Of a DNA stretch of 64,000 nt, positions 44,101-56,214 are shown piece after piece. Below the pieces are notes generated by a model, which made no database searches, was not told where the DNA came from, and worked only from the letters and a program-made list of their open reading frames with translations. The stretch is from positions 421,501-485,500 of the forward strand of contig BRXU01000021.1 in the NCBI GenBank assembly GCA_030267565.1, read 5' to 3'. The position numbers and the translations under genes were made by a program. Source of the stretch: Pleodorina starrii (lineage: Eukaryota > Chlorophyta > Chlorophyceae > Chlamydomonadales > Volvocaceae). The first letter of the stretch is position 1; each line of letters starts with the position of its first letter.

Positions 44101-44946
44101 GCGTTCGTGGGGTCGGGGCTCACCCTTGCAGACCTGGCGGTGTACGACATTGTGGACCTGCACGTGCGCATCTTCGGGGACCAGATGCAGGCTGCGGTGC
44201 GTGATTAGAGTTTGATTTGGGGGGGCCTTAGGGTTTTAGGGTTGTTTTAGGGTTAGTGGGGGGAATTTTCGGCGGGGTGGGTGGGGGGTGGGAGGAATTT
44301 GGGTGGGAGGGTGGGTGCGCGGGGCTTAGGGAGCTGGAGGGTACGGCACATGAGGGCAGGGACTGGTGGTCGGGGCAAGGCACCATGTAAAGACGGATCG
44401 TTGCCCCTTCCCACGTGCGACCTGGGCACGTGCCGCCGCCAAAGCTGCTGGATATTGGATACCAGGGCCAGGGCAAGGGCCAGGGCAAGAGCTAGGGCCA
44501 GGGCAAGGGTCAGGGTCAGGGCGCGAAACCTTTGCCCCCACCCCCCACTCCCTTCGGCCTCCCCCAGCAAGGCGCAAACACTTCGCATACCAGTTGCTTG
44601 TTTAGATGTTTACCCTTCACGGGCTCTGGCAGTCTGTCCGTGGAGCAAAACCCCCACCCCAGTTTGCCCCTTCCCGTCCCAACGCCGTCCCCCCATCCCG
44701 CCGCCCTCGGAATTTGTTCAAGTCTCACACGCTACCTAAATCCCCTTTCCTTACCCCCCTCCTCCATCCACCCCCCATCCCATCCACCCCCCATCCCATT
44801 ACATCCCATCCCCCCCTCCCATCCCCCCCCCCCAGTACCCCGATCTGCTCTCCTTCCACTCGGCTATCTCGGAGCTTCCCGGCATCAAGGACTACCTCGC
44901 ATCGCCCAGGAGGCTGGCAGCGGTCAACGGAAACAACCTGGGATGA
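41181..44946 (+). CDS. glutathione S-transferase (sigma/pi-like), probably organelle-targeted
   Basis: Seven exons, 41181-41353, 41477-41593, 41730-41777, 42627-42753, 43078-43138, 44030-44196 and 44836-44946, total 267 residues from the ATG at 41181. From the ATG at 41316 the protein is a standard 222-residue GST. Function: conjugation of glutathione to electrophiles or peroxide reduction. The thioredoxin-like domain begins [17 protein letters not shown], with Tyr in the position of the catalytic Tyr of sigma/pi/mu classes. [18 protein letters not shown] is the glutathione-binding SNAIxRYL motif. The helical domain has [17 protein letters not shown]. The open frame extends upstream as [18 protein letters not shown]..., Arg/Ala/Ser-rich and acid-free like a mitochondrial or plastid presequence; other in-frame ATGs are at 41169 and 41070. 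Intron 2 (41594-41729) has a GC donor (CCCAG then GCAAGC). A Gly run (EAGGGGGK) sits in the helical domain. Confidence 0.92.
42201..42249 (-). repeat. dispersed module A (copy)
   Basis: ctgatacgttaccgttcacg then ggcgccggcctatacgtggataacc, in the GST intron 41778-42626. Confidence 0.75.
42354..42384 (-). repeat. dispersed module B (reverse copy)
   Basis: gggtcagggagtgataagct then cctttataaac, in the same GST intron. Here the reverse orientation lies past the midpoint, an exception to the usual arrangement. Confidence 0.65.
43746..43797 (-). repeat. dispersed module D (copy)
   Basis: ggtccgttcgctaacgccgt then ctccgtctccgctgcggtatcttcc, in the GST intron 43139-44029, directly before the CCCCT array. 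Confidence 0.75.
43798..44029 (+). repeat. (CCCCT)n array ending at a splice acceptor
   Basis: About 43 pentamer units, practically pure, run from 43.80 kb to the ccccag acceptor of GST exon 6 at 44030. The array itself is the polypyrimidine tract. Confidence 0.92.
44228..44256 (+). repeat. telomere-like TTTTAGGG pieces
   Basis: ttagggttttagggttgttt then tagggttag, in the last GST intron (44197-44835), very similar to the piece at 13858. The same intron has a CAGGGC/CAAGGGC hexamer run at about 44463-44520 and a diverged module A at 44607-44650. Confidence 0.6.
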
Positions 44947-47900
44947 GGGGCGCGGAGGGGGCGAAGGGGCTGAGCAGGCGGGGGCCGGGGGCCGCGGGGG
45001 TCTGCGGAGGAGCGATTCTGCACTGAGAGGTCCCCGGCTGGTGCGAAGGGGCCCCCGGGAAATGGATCTGACCTAAGGGGGACGGGGGCGAGCGGGGTAA
45101 CGGGGGATGGGATGAGGTTGAGAATGAGGAGAGGTGCCGGGGAGGGGTGTTGCCGAGGCGGAGGCGAGGGGTTGGGCTGTGAGGGCCTGATGCCTTGAGG
45201 GCCGTCAGGGGGATTCAGGAGAGGGGCTGTGAGTGCAGGCGCCGTCACCCGCCTGACCCGCTCTGCCACCCACCCACCCGGCCGCAAGCGGGAGCGGGAG
45301 CGAGAGCGGGGCTACCCAGCTCCTCTCCCCCCCCCCCACCCCCGGGTTGTTTGTCGGCAATGCGGCGCAACCTCGGCGCTGACATGCTTCATCAATCATC
45401 ATATGCGCGACTGCGACCGCCAACAACCCACCCGGAGGTGCAAATCTCCCGGAGGTGCCCGGTAGCTGGTGCCGGCCCTGATGCCTTGCGGGCGCAGGCA
45501 GGCATGTTTGGCAGCAGGCAGGCAGGCAGGCAGGCAGGCAGGCTAACAATGAGGGCAAAGCAAGCACACGGAGAGATGCGTACCTGTAATGTAATGAGGG
45601 CAGTACGTCAATGTAATGTAATGTTATGTAATGAGGGCAGTACAGCAGAGCTGCAGCGCTCCCCCCCGCCGCATTCCCAGCACCCAGTTACCACCACCCA
45701 GTTACCACCACCGGCACCACACGTGCCAATCGCTGGCTGGCCACATAACATACCATACCGGGGGCTGCGAGAGGCGCGCACATGCCTCACAGGTCTGAGA
45801 CGGCGAGAACCGCCACCCGATGCTGCTGCTGGGCGTACGGGCCGTACGGAAACGTGCATTACCGTGATACCGTCCTGCCCTCCGTCAACTCTCTTTCCAA
45901 CATCGTCAACACTCTTTCCTTGACCTCCGCCGCCGCCGCGCTCCCCTCCCCTCCCGCCATCCCCGCAGTCTGCTCCCCCCTCCCACCGCCCCTCCCCCAC
46001 TCCCCTCCAGCCGATAGGCGATGGAACCTATTACATTTATAGGGAAATGGCCGTAAATCCAACGCGACGGAATCACAACGCCAACAAGCGGGAGCATCCC
46101 TGCTCAGTTCCGATCCCTTCCGATTCGTTCCGATCCCTTCCGATTCGTTCCGATCCCTTCCGATCCCTTCCGATCCCATCCGATCCCATCCGCGCCCGCT
46201 GTGCACATCAGCACACCCCCCTGCGCAGCGCTGGTTTCTCTCGTTTACAGAGTGCCACAGCAGCAGCAGCAGCAGCAGCAGCAGGGGTGTTCGCGGGCTC
46301 CTCGCCGCTAGGGCGGCAGATAGGTACCCGCTGGAAAGCTCAAAATGGAAAGAGGATCTGTCGGGGGCCAGTAACGCCAGTGGCAAATGCGTTCCCTCCT
46401 TGCCAATCGGTTGGGAGCGGCCCTCTTCGGATGCGGCGAGTCCGTATTTGTGTGGTGGTCATGTCAAGTCATGTCCTGTGCACTGTCTGTGCCCTTGCTG
46501 CTGGCTGCTGGGCCGAGCTGCCGGTCGATGGGACCCCTCGGCTCGGGAATCTGGGACCCTGCGGGGCTGCAGGCACGCGGCGACGTACGGTAGTTGACCC
46601 ACTGACGGGCCGGGAAAGGGCAGACGGGCGAAGACGTTGCGCTTTGCCCGATTGGGGTATGAACGCAACCAATCGAGGTACTTGAGGCGGGACGCGGTTA
46701 CAAAGGAAACCCCGAGGCATGCGTACGGCACGCAAAAGCGGTGCTCGACCGAAGCAAACAACAGAAGAAAAACGAAGAGGGTCTTAATATGTAGCGGGCC
46801 CCAAACACCGCCGGGTAGCAAACACTCGGTACTCCAAAAACACATTTGGGCAAAGCGGCAGCGCAATTAAATAACTTCAAAGAGCCGATGGATCGATACG
46901 TACCGAAATGCACATCACGACATGTTTGTCGGGCCAATGAAATCGGGAATATGGGAGCGGAGAGCAGTCAAATCCCTGCGATCAGTTCGCAAAGCCGAAA
47001 GCTGCCTTCTGAAGAGGCAGGCAGCGCCAGCAACAAAACGACGCCCCCTTCCCCCCCGCAGGCCTCACCCCCCCAGCCCCGCGACGACCCGCGAGTGCCA
47101 GAGGCACGAGAGGCGGGACCTGCGCGGGGTGGGCCCCAAGCTGGACGGCTTTGCCGTACTGCCGTAATTGTTGTACGGTATGTAAAGCACACGCATGTGG
47201 CTGCATGCGGCCTCAAACTTTTCTCAAAACGACGGACGCACGCGGATCCCAAAAACCACAACCCCGCGCTACCAACACACACACACACACACACAATTAG
47301 GCAGTGCATTCAAGCGGAGCCCCTTCCACCGCAGGGGTACAGCCAATAAGGCGACATCCCCTGGAGCAAGGCCTTGCCGTACAGAATCGTCGTACATCCC
47401 CATCCACTGACATGGTGTAGTGCACCCAACAATCCCGAGCACCCTCCGCTCCCCTGCACCGCATCACCCACCACCACTGCCATCCGCCTAACCTGCATCG
47501 CGCCACACACACACGACGCATCTGGAAAACGCGAGGCTGCCGTAAATAATGAAGCAAACCTCGCGGCCCCAAAACGCGAGTGCGCGGGCTAGCAGGCAGG
47601 TGGGCGTAGCAGCAGCGGCGGCAACAGCGGTGGCAGCAGCGAACGCAGCGGCGCATCCCCCGTGAAGGAGACACAGAGTGAGAGAGAGGGATCGCGACAA
47701 GCGATCGGCGGTCGACAGGCCTTGGGCCAAACCACACTCACTCAGGCCCTCACTCAGGCCTTGGGTGTCAGCTGATGCGCTACACAACTCTATTCATCAA
47801 GCGACTCTCCGTGAGACTAAGAAAAGCAGTTTTCCACGCCACACCAGCCATCACCCCGCCCGCCCGCCCGCCCCCCTAATGCCTTCCACCTCCGCCATCG

Positions 47901-50900
47901 CCCGAGCTGCCGCAACGGCTGCGGCCGCCGCCGCCGGCACAGTCGGGGGCCGGTCGCGGCTCGCGGTCCTGTGCGCCCGCTGAGCCTTTCACCTGCTGCA
48001 CTGCTCCACACACACCACTTGCGTCCGGGCCACACACCGGCATCAGCAATCAGCACCGGCATCGGTGCTGACGACAACTGCAGCGAGCAAGCGGGCCGGC
48101 CGACTGACTGACCGACCGACCGACCGACACACTCACTGTACGACTTGTTGCTGGTGCAGTTTCATCTTAGTGTTCGAAACTTAATCACGCGAAGCAGCAA
48201 GCAAATGCAGAGCAGCGAGGGCGGGCCCAAACCCCGCGCCCAGCCGCCACCTCCGCCAAACGCTTCCGGGGCTGTATGGGCGCTGATTAGGGCAAATCAC
48301 ATGCACACACACACACACACTGCAAACATACGTTGTGGCCACCCATAATGCACCAAACACACACACACACACACACAGAGGCACACAGAGGCCCGCACAT
48401 GCGCACCCACCAAAAAAGCACAAGCCTGAAAGGTACACACACATGGCACTGGAGGCCGACGCAAAGAGATGTACTCCATCAAAACTGCCGTACGGATTGA
48501 CGTATGCGACCATCACCACCACCACCACCACCACCCCCGTGTGCCACCAACCGCGAAACGTATGTGAGCCTTCTCCTCCTCCTCATCCTCCTCATCCTCT
48601 CCATCTCGTCACAAGCAGCGGCCGTGAGGTCCAGTCAGGTCCCGCCGGAACAACGGATGGATGGATGCACGTCCCTGGGGGGCTCATTCAACCATCTTCG
48701 CCACTCACATACACATACACACACTCACGCAACCGTCTCCACACCGCTCCTTCCAATTGGCCCAAAACCCCGAGAGCTGCAGCAGCCCTCCGTCGCCGCA
48801 CCTCCTCCGGACCGGACAGCACATCGCATCGCAATCACATCACATCACTCGGCCCCGTCCCCTCCCCCTGAATCGCCCCGCCCGAAGGGTGAGGTCGACC
48901 CCCCAGCGAGTCTCCCCCCGACAAAGGGTGGCCCCTCCACTGCCAGGTCACGCCCTGGCAGAGCACGCCGCTCTCACGGGCCACCCCGGGACGCGATGTG
49001 ATGTGATGTGATGTGGGTTGATGTGATTGCTGGCTGTCAGGCTGCGCCCACACCCGAAATACACACACCACACCACACCAGATGCACTCGAATCGAACTG
49101 ATAAGATACCGAACCACGCGCGCGCCCGCGCAAGCACCACAAACGCACCCGCCGTTGAATGATTTTGATTGATTTTGATAGATTGACGGAAGGAGGAGTT
49201 ATATATAACAGACCAAAACAGCGAAAACCCCAGCGCGACCACGGCTATCACACGTCCTCTGCCGGCTTTAGTAACATGCCCTTCTGCAAGCCGTCTAAAA
49301 CAACCTCCTTAATAGAACACACGGATACGAATACAGGAAAAGAAGCCATGCGCACTCCAACAAGCCAACACGCGCAGGTTGTCGCCCGGGCCGTTCCGCA
49401 CGGCGGCAACAAACAGGCGGAATGGCGATGTCCCTCCATCACCCTTCCATTCACGGAGATGTGGGGCTGCGCCAACGCGCTCGCGACAGGCGGCCTCCCC
49501 GGCCTCTGCCCTCGTGCATCATACGCGTCAATACGGGCTTGTGAAGGGCGCTGATTGCCTGAAGCGAGCCTGAAGAGCCACCTTGCATCGGTCAAATCGG
49601 ACCGCTCCTCGCGCTCACGGACCCTGGCGCTCAGGAAACGAAACCAAGCGCGCCAACTGCGCTCGGCGGCCCTGCAATGCGCCGCCGATGACCGATCGAT
49701 GTCTTGAACCGCCAAGCAGCACACCCGCAACCACCACCACCACCACGACACGCGAATTGTTGATACCTTACGACCGAACGGTTCAGCCGCTTCGGTTGAA
49801 ATGTAATAGCAGGCCGCTCGCAAGAGGCACATCTATTGCGACAACTTGCGCATTTCTTTGTTCTTGCTCACTTCAGCCGAACCTCCCCCTAAAATGGCCG
49901 AGACCGGATAGGCGGTCAGGCCAGGCCGACAAATAGCCGGCCAGGCAGGCGGCCCGGCCCATCGCGGCCACGCCGCGTCACTTTTTTGTCCCCTGGCACG
50001 CCGTGAGGGGCGCCGCAGAGGACATCGGCCACAGCGCGCCCCGCAACAGGGCTCACCTCGAGACCGCACCTCAAACAACAACAACAACAACAACAGCCGC
50101 ATCCGCAAAATTCCCTACTTTCCTAAGCCTCGCGCACCGCCGCCACGCCCCGCCGCCCCCCCTGGCGTGGAAAAAAGGGGGGATCGGCGCGCTGCTCTGA
50201 CCCGCGCCTGCCCTGCACACACGCGTCTTCGTCTTTCAAGTTCTTCGTTGGCGCTGTGCACCCCCACACCTTCGGAGTGCACAGGCATGGCGTGTCTTGG
50301 GACATGAGGCAGGCAGGCAGGAAAAATCCGGTACAGGCGCGTCGGCACGTCACCTCAACCTCACCGAGTAGCGGCTGCGCTGCCCAAGCGCGCCCTCCCG
50401 CAGACTGCTCCCTCCCTCCCTCCCTCCCGTCACTCCCGAGCCGCCTCCGCTTCAACGTCTCTATAATCAGGATCAATGCCTCGTCTCATCTCGCCGAAAA
50501 GCCGCGCCGCCGCGACAACTTGCCCCGAATGCGCCCAAAACGGGTGGAGAGGGGTCAAGGGAGGAAGGGAAGGGGGAAGGCGCAAGGGGGCCGACGGAAT
50601 CGCGGGCGCAGCGCAGCCCCCGCCGTGTTTCGGGGACCCTGGCCCCCGATACCCACCAACCCCCATCATTCCCATTTGCGGCACCTGACCTGACCCCAGC
50701 CCTCGCCTGCACCATTCCCTCATTCTGGCCGCGCCGCAACGCACTGCTCTCCCCTGATTTGTCTGGGAGCGGAGGCGCGTATCTCCCTCCACTCTCGGGA
50801 AGCGCGTAGCTCCCTCCCCGGGCCGGGCCCAGCAAACGCCAAGTTCGACAAGCGCCCTCCCGGGCCGCGCTGCCCCATTCGCCTTCGTGGATCGTCCTGA

Positions 50901-53141
50901 TTGCTGGAAAAATGATTAAACGAACGGAGGAACAAACTACAAATATCATCAAGTGAGTCTAAACGGGGAGGAGTTCGGTGCGCGTGCAAGTGGGTGAACT
51001 GTGTTTAACGCGCACGTGTACGACTGTGTCATGTCGTACACGTGAACATCTCACCCTGACAGTGCTCATCATCCAGTCCATACACACGCACACACACGGC
51101 CTATCCGCGCAACAACCTACACCACACGCACACACACACCCGCACATGAATGGCACTACAGCCAGCCAGCCCGCCAGCCGGCAAGGCAAGGCGGGGCAGG
51201 GCAGAGCAAGGCACAGGAGGGCTCGACTACAGGTCGCGCTCGAGGCACAACGAGGCAACATGCCCCGGGCCTCGCGCGAAATTATCTCGGGTCGGACAGA
51301 CTGCTCAAAAAGAGGCTTCTCCCGGACGAGGAAAGGTGGTGGAATGGAGGGAAAAGGCGGACGGGCCGTGCACCGAATGCTCGGCACACAGGCCTCACAC
51401 CTGGATAGGGAACGGGAGAGGCCATCCTGTTGGTGGTGAGAGCGCCGATGTTGGGGAAGAGCGCCGATGAGCCGATTATGATTATGAAGAGGGCACACAG
51501 CCGCCTCCTGAGACTCCAGCGTCGCGCTCCACACCTCTCCTCCAGGGGCCGCGCAGCACACCTCTCCGCATCCCACATCTCACAACACAACACGGCGATC
51601 CGCCGCTGCCAACCCGGCCGGGGCAGTGGAACGAGGGGGCCCAAGACGGGCCCCCCTTCCCTCCCTCGAGCACAGCCCCCGCCCCACTGGTATGTCGACA
51701 CAAAAGGCCGACACAGCCGACACAGCGATCAGGACCGCGACAACGTGAGCATTCAGAGCGCACACACACACCCCGTATGCATGCGTGCCTACATACACAC
51801 CCACTGGATGACGACACACATGCGTACCGCGCAGCAAGAGCTCACGACTATGGCGCCTGGCGACGGCGGCCAAATAGCGTTGCAGCATCCCGCCACGTCC
51901 CGTCCCGTCCCGTCGCATTCGGGCCGCATCAGCGCCCCCGCGCTCCCCCGCTCTCTCGTCCCATGCTTTTCATCTCGTGCTGTTGATCTGTTCCGACGGG
52001 AAAGGACCCCCAACCCCTCCCGGAGGAAATGAGGCCCCCCGCTTCCGCCACCTGCCTCCCCAGAATGACACGACACGCGAGCAAACGAAGCGGCCAGAAC
52101 TGGCAGCCGCCCCCCCTGCGGATCGGTCGCGTAAGAAAGTAAACATACATGCAGGCTAGGCGCCCGCCCCCCACACGCCCAAAAAAGGACGGTGTGGTTG
52201 CTCTTAAGGGCACTTCCGCGACTCCTCTAGCATCGCCCTCCTCGCTTGCAGATTCCAGCTTTTTCCCTCGCGCGCGCCGGCCTCATCCCCCCTCCGCCGG
52301 CCCCACCAATCGTGCCATCTTGAAGCCGGCCGGGTCAAAAAGCCCCCGCTGGCACCGAGACGACAACACGACTCATCCCGCTACGCCACGACTTGAACAC
52401 CCAGGTAGGTAGGTAGGTAGGTAGGTAGGTAGTAGGTAGGTAAGGGAAGCCGCTCGGGAAGCCGCTAAAACGCACACACAAACAGCCGCGCGGGAGCGGC
52501 CCAGCCTGTGTGGCCCCTTGTCCCTTCCGAAGTCGTTTGGACCAGAACTCGAATCGAAGCTTAGTAGAAAACGGGCCGGGATCCCTCTCCTCCCACTTCA
52601 CTCCTCATCTCAACAACACCTCGCGCCGCGGCGGGCGTCAGCTGTAAGCTTGGCTCGGAGGCCGCCACGCTCCAGGGGGGGGAAGGGACCGGGACGTGTG
52701 GGGGCAGGTGCGGCTTCCCATCCTCCCAACGCGGGAGAGAGAGGAGCCGCCCCGTCCCCGTGCATACACACACACAAGTATGCGACACCGGCGCCGCGAC
52801 GGGGAGGCTGCACAGCGGCCAACCTCCCAGTGCTAAGCTCCGAAACCACGCGAGAGAAAAAGCGAACCAGGGCCACATGGCTTCTAAGCGAGCGCAGATG
52901 ACTGCGAGCCCCCTTTTATAAGTTCAAAAGCGCACACACGCACACGCACACGCGCATACTCCTCCCGCTCGCCACTGCAACGACATTCGCCCTCCGCCCG
53001 CATCTCTCCCTCCCTCAAGATTGTTCTCTCAGATGGAGACCCGCTCCACGGAGCGAGCCAGTGCGCCCAAAGCAGCAGCCGGCCCCCTCTCTCGCGGCCC
53101 TCTCTTAATAGCTGCACCACCCCCTCTCGCACCGCCTCCTC
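44947..53141. other. 8.2 kb intergenic, no supported gene
   Basis: Contents I can see: AGGC repeats (45505-45543); a TGTAATG cluster (45585-45632); GATCCCTTCC/GATTCGTTCC repeats (46105-46195) and a CAG run (46258-46284); a microsatellite-free, lower-GC island at about 46.3-47.0 kb; CA microsatellites (47275, 48304, 48356); ATCACCACC and CTCCTCCTCAT runs (48510-48600); GATGTGATGTGATGTG (48995-49024); CAA run (50072-50095); and GTAGGTAG (52404-52441). A short frame at 47098-47165 ending LRGVGPKLDGFAVLP before a stop, with TGTAA 13 bases later, resembles a terminal exon but has no partner that I can find. Confidence 0.4.
45585..45632 (+). terminator. TGTAA cluster, possible GST polyadenylation signals
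   Basis: Five TGTAA words in 48 bases, arranged as TGTAATG repeats around ggcagtac. TGTAA is the usual polyadenylation signal in Chlamydomonas-type algae. It lies 640 bases after the GST stop, a long but possible 3' UTR. Confidence 0.35.
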
Positions 53142-56100
53142 TTAACTGAGCGAGCCCGCCGCCAGTTGCGCCTGCAGCAGCACGTTCCCCCAGTCCGTCG
53201 CCGCGCCCCCGCCCGCGGCGCCCGCCTTGATCGACTCGGCGAGCAACATGCCCCCGCCGCCCTGCAACAGCGCCGCCGCCGCAGCGGCCGCGGCGGCCTG
53301 CTGCTGCTGCTGCGCCTGCTGCTGCTGCTGCGCCGCCGCCTGCTGCTGCTGTTGGTGGTGGTGGTGATGCATCAGCGATAACCCGCCGAGGCCGCCCGCG
53401 GCTGCGCCCAATTGCCCCGCCAGCTGCCCGAGTCCGGCTTGGCCTCCAAATCCGGCGGCCGCTCCGAAACCCAGTTGCTGGTTAAGGTGGTGCATGCCGT
53501 TGGCAGCGGCGGCGCTGAAAGCCGCCTGATGAGCCACCACCTGCTGCGCGGCGGCGAGCTCGAGCGCGGCCGTGGTCGCGACCATGGAGTTGAGGTTGAG
53601 GTCCAGGCGGCCGGTACCTGCGCCGCCGCCGCCTCCGAAGGCCGCAAGGCCCCCGGCGGCGGCGGCGGCAGCCGCGTTGGCGTAGGCGCCCGCCTGCAGC
53701 GCTACCAAGTTGCCGTACGCGTTGTTTCCGTACGATGTACGGAGGCCGAGCAGGTGCGCCACCGCGAGTTGCTGCTGCTGCTGTTGCTGTTGTTGTTGTT
53801 GCTGCTCCTGAAGCTGTTGTTGCTGCTGCATGAGTGCCGGGGGAGTGGAGGGCGAGGCGCGAGAGCCGCCGCCGCCGCCGCCACCGGCGTTGTTCCGCCG
53901 GCCGCCGCCGCCGCCGCCGGCGGCGCCGCCGTTCCCATTCGCTTGTTGGTGCAAATGCTGCTGTTGCTGCTGCTGTTGCTGTTGCTGCTGCTGACCATTG
54001 CGGCGGTGCCCTTGAGCATTGTTGTGGTGCGACGGCTGGTGGCCGTGGCCGCTGCCGCCGTGGACGTGGATCGCGCCGGCGGGCGGCGACGTCGACAGCG
54101 TCGCTGCCGCCGCCATCGCCTCCGGCAGTCCCGAGACCGGGCAGGACAGCGCGGTCTGCAGGCCGGATCCGGTCTGGCTGACGCTCGGGCCCCGACCCGC
54201 GCCACCACTGCGGCCGAGCTCCTGGCTGTGCCGTCCCCCGCCTCCGTGCCCATGCCCATGCCCATGCACGTGTCCGTGTCCACCGGCAGCGGAAGGGCTG
54301 GAGCCTGGAGGCCCAGCAGGAGCCAACTGAGCCATGTGGGTCGAGCTCCGGGTCGGCGGCGGCGGCGGCGGCGGCGCGGCCCGGGGGCTGCTCGCGACGG
54401 AGGCGCCGGTCCTGACGCCGGCGGCGACGCCGCCGGTCGCGGCAGCGGCGGCGGAGTGGGAGAGCGCGGCGGCCAAGGGCGCGCTGTGGCTGCTCTGCTG
54501 ATTGTTGTTGTTGTTGTTGTTCTGGTGGGTGTTGAGGTTGGTGGCGGTGGTGTGGCCGTTGTGATTGTTGTTGTTGTTGTTGTTGACATGGTGGTTGCAA
54601 TGGGCGTTGGCGGTTGTGGGTTGGCCGTTGGCCGCGCCGCCGCCGGTCCCTCTGCCGTCCAGTGGTTGTGAGGGACTCGGGGTGCCCTTGCAGCCTGCGT
54701 GAGGGGGTGCGAGCGCGCGTGTGTGAGCGTGTGGGCGACACAAGATGGATTGGCATGGAGCTGCGGGCCATGACCCATGAGTCAGGCGCGGGACAGCCAG
54801 GCAGCTCGGAAGCCCCCAGGCCAAGAGAAGAAGGCTCTGTGTGATCATCAGTGCACCCACCAAGCCTTGTGGGCTTCACGGCTGGCGTTACACGAACATG
54901 TCGCAACGCGCGCGGAGGTTGCACAATGAAGGGGAGGGAGGGCAGGGGGAGGGTCAGCCGTCACCCCGCGGACCCCGGCCTCACCGGAGCTCGACCCCGT
55001 CCCGAAACACCCAGGCAGCCTCAGCCGAGTGGGAGCGGAGAGGCGCCGACCCACAATCCCCCCTGCGCTGCGTTCCGTGCCGCGCCGCGCCCCACCCCCC
55101 GAGCGAAGGAACCCCTCCACGCCACCGACGTAAGTCACGCGCGCGCGCACGACGCGGCGCAAAAGCCGTGTGCCGCACCTGCGGGCTTGGCGCGGGCCAT
55201 CTTGAGCGTCTCCTCCGCCGCCGCCGGTCCCTGCAGCGCCACCAGCAACCGCTCCTCCTCCTCCCGGGCGGTTCGCGGCGCCGAGCTGCCCTCGCGGGAG
55301 GTATCCTGGTGGCCGCCGCCGCCGCAGCTGGTACTGCAGGCGTCGTCTGCGCTTTCGGAGCAGGTCGCGAGGTCCTCATAGCCGCCAAAAGACACCAGCG
55401 CGGTGTCTGAGGGTGTCTCAGTCAGACCTGATGAGCCCGAGGAGGCCTCGCCAGTGCTGCTGCTGCCGCCCAGGCCGCCGCCGCCGGCGCCGTCAGAGGA
55501 GCCAGCGACAATGGAGCTGGCTGCGGCGCCGCTGGGGGAGTTGGAGAGGGGGGAGGCGGAAGCGGGGCCGGTGGACGCGGCCGCGGCCGCTGCGGCGGCA
55601 CGCGCGGCCGACTCGATGGCCTTGTTCTTTGGGGCCTTGCGCGGTTTCACGGTAGCGCGCGCGAGGGCAAGCTCAGACAGCAGGTCCCGCGCCTTGGCCG
55701 CCACAGATGCGACCGTTACCGCGTGGCGCGGCTGGATCATGGCCAGCGACACGGGTGGGTTGGGGTCGTCCTCTTGCTGCAAGACGCGCAGATTGGTCAG
55801 GTAGGCCGCAACAATATCTATGCAGTTGTTGCCAGCTTCTGCAACATTCTGGAAATTTGGAAGGGGTGGGGATGCGCCCGGGCAAGCGCGTAAGGAAGCG
55901 GAGCGAGCGAGCGAGCAAGAAAGCAAGTTTACGAGCGATGGCTGGCTGCAGCCTTGAAGAACCCAACGGTCTTCATAAACGGCATACGAAGCACCACCCC
56001 CGGCTACAAGTGTATCTTTCTGCTCGTCAGGACAGCAGCCATGTGACCGTGCAAGGTTAAGCGAACAGGTGCTCTTCATGAACCGAACACTTCTAGAGCT

Positions 56101-56214
56101 CACCAGCTGGAACTCAGGGAAGTCCTGGTCCTCGATGCCAAGAAGTTGTTGCGCCAATAAAAGCGGATGAGGAAAGACGCTGCCGCAAAGCGCGAATATC
56201 ACCTTTGCGCACAT
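53142..56214 (-). CDS. Gln/Asn/His/Gly-rich protein, possible nuclear coregulator
   Basis: Minus-strand exons 56104-56214 (start tentative), 55179-55848 and 53142-54694 join in phase to 777 residues. Exon 2 splices as CCC GCA G then GC TGC, giving AKPAGCKGTPSPSQ. The N-terminus is ordered: PHPLLLAQQLLGIEDQDFPE, then NVAEAGNNCIDIVAAYLTNL, then VSLAMIQPRHAVTVASVAAK and a basic patch RATVKPRKAPKNKAIES. The rest is low-complexity: Ser/Gly, poly-Ala, Asn runs, a GHGHVHGHGHGH segment, several Gln runs of 5-15, poly-Gly and HHHHHQQQQQ. This composition is typical of green-algal transcription or chromatin cofactors, but no domain is recognised and the nuclear role is inference. The last exon of 1553 bases is mostly repeats yet stays open and phase-consistent. 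An upstream in-frame ATG exists, so the 5' end may lie further out. Confidence 0.65.

Noticed and set aside
52370..52410. tRNA-like segment (minus strand, ttcaagtcgtggcgtagcgg)
   Set aside because: No acceptor stem pairing or anticodon arm could be assembled around it.
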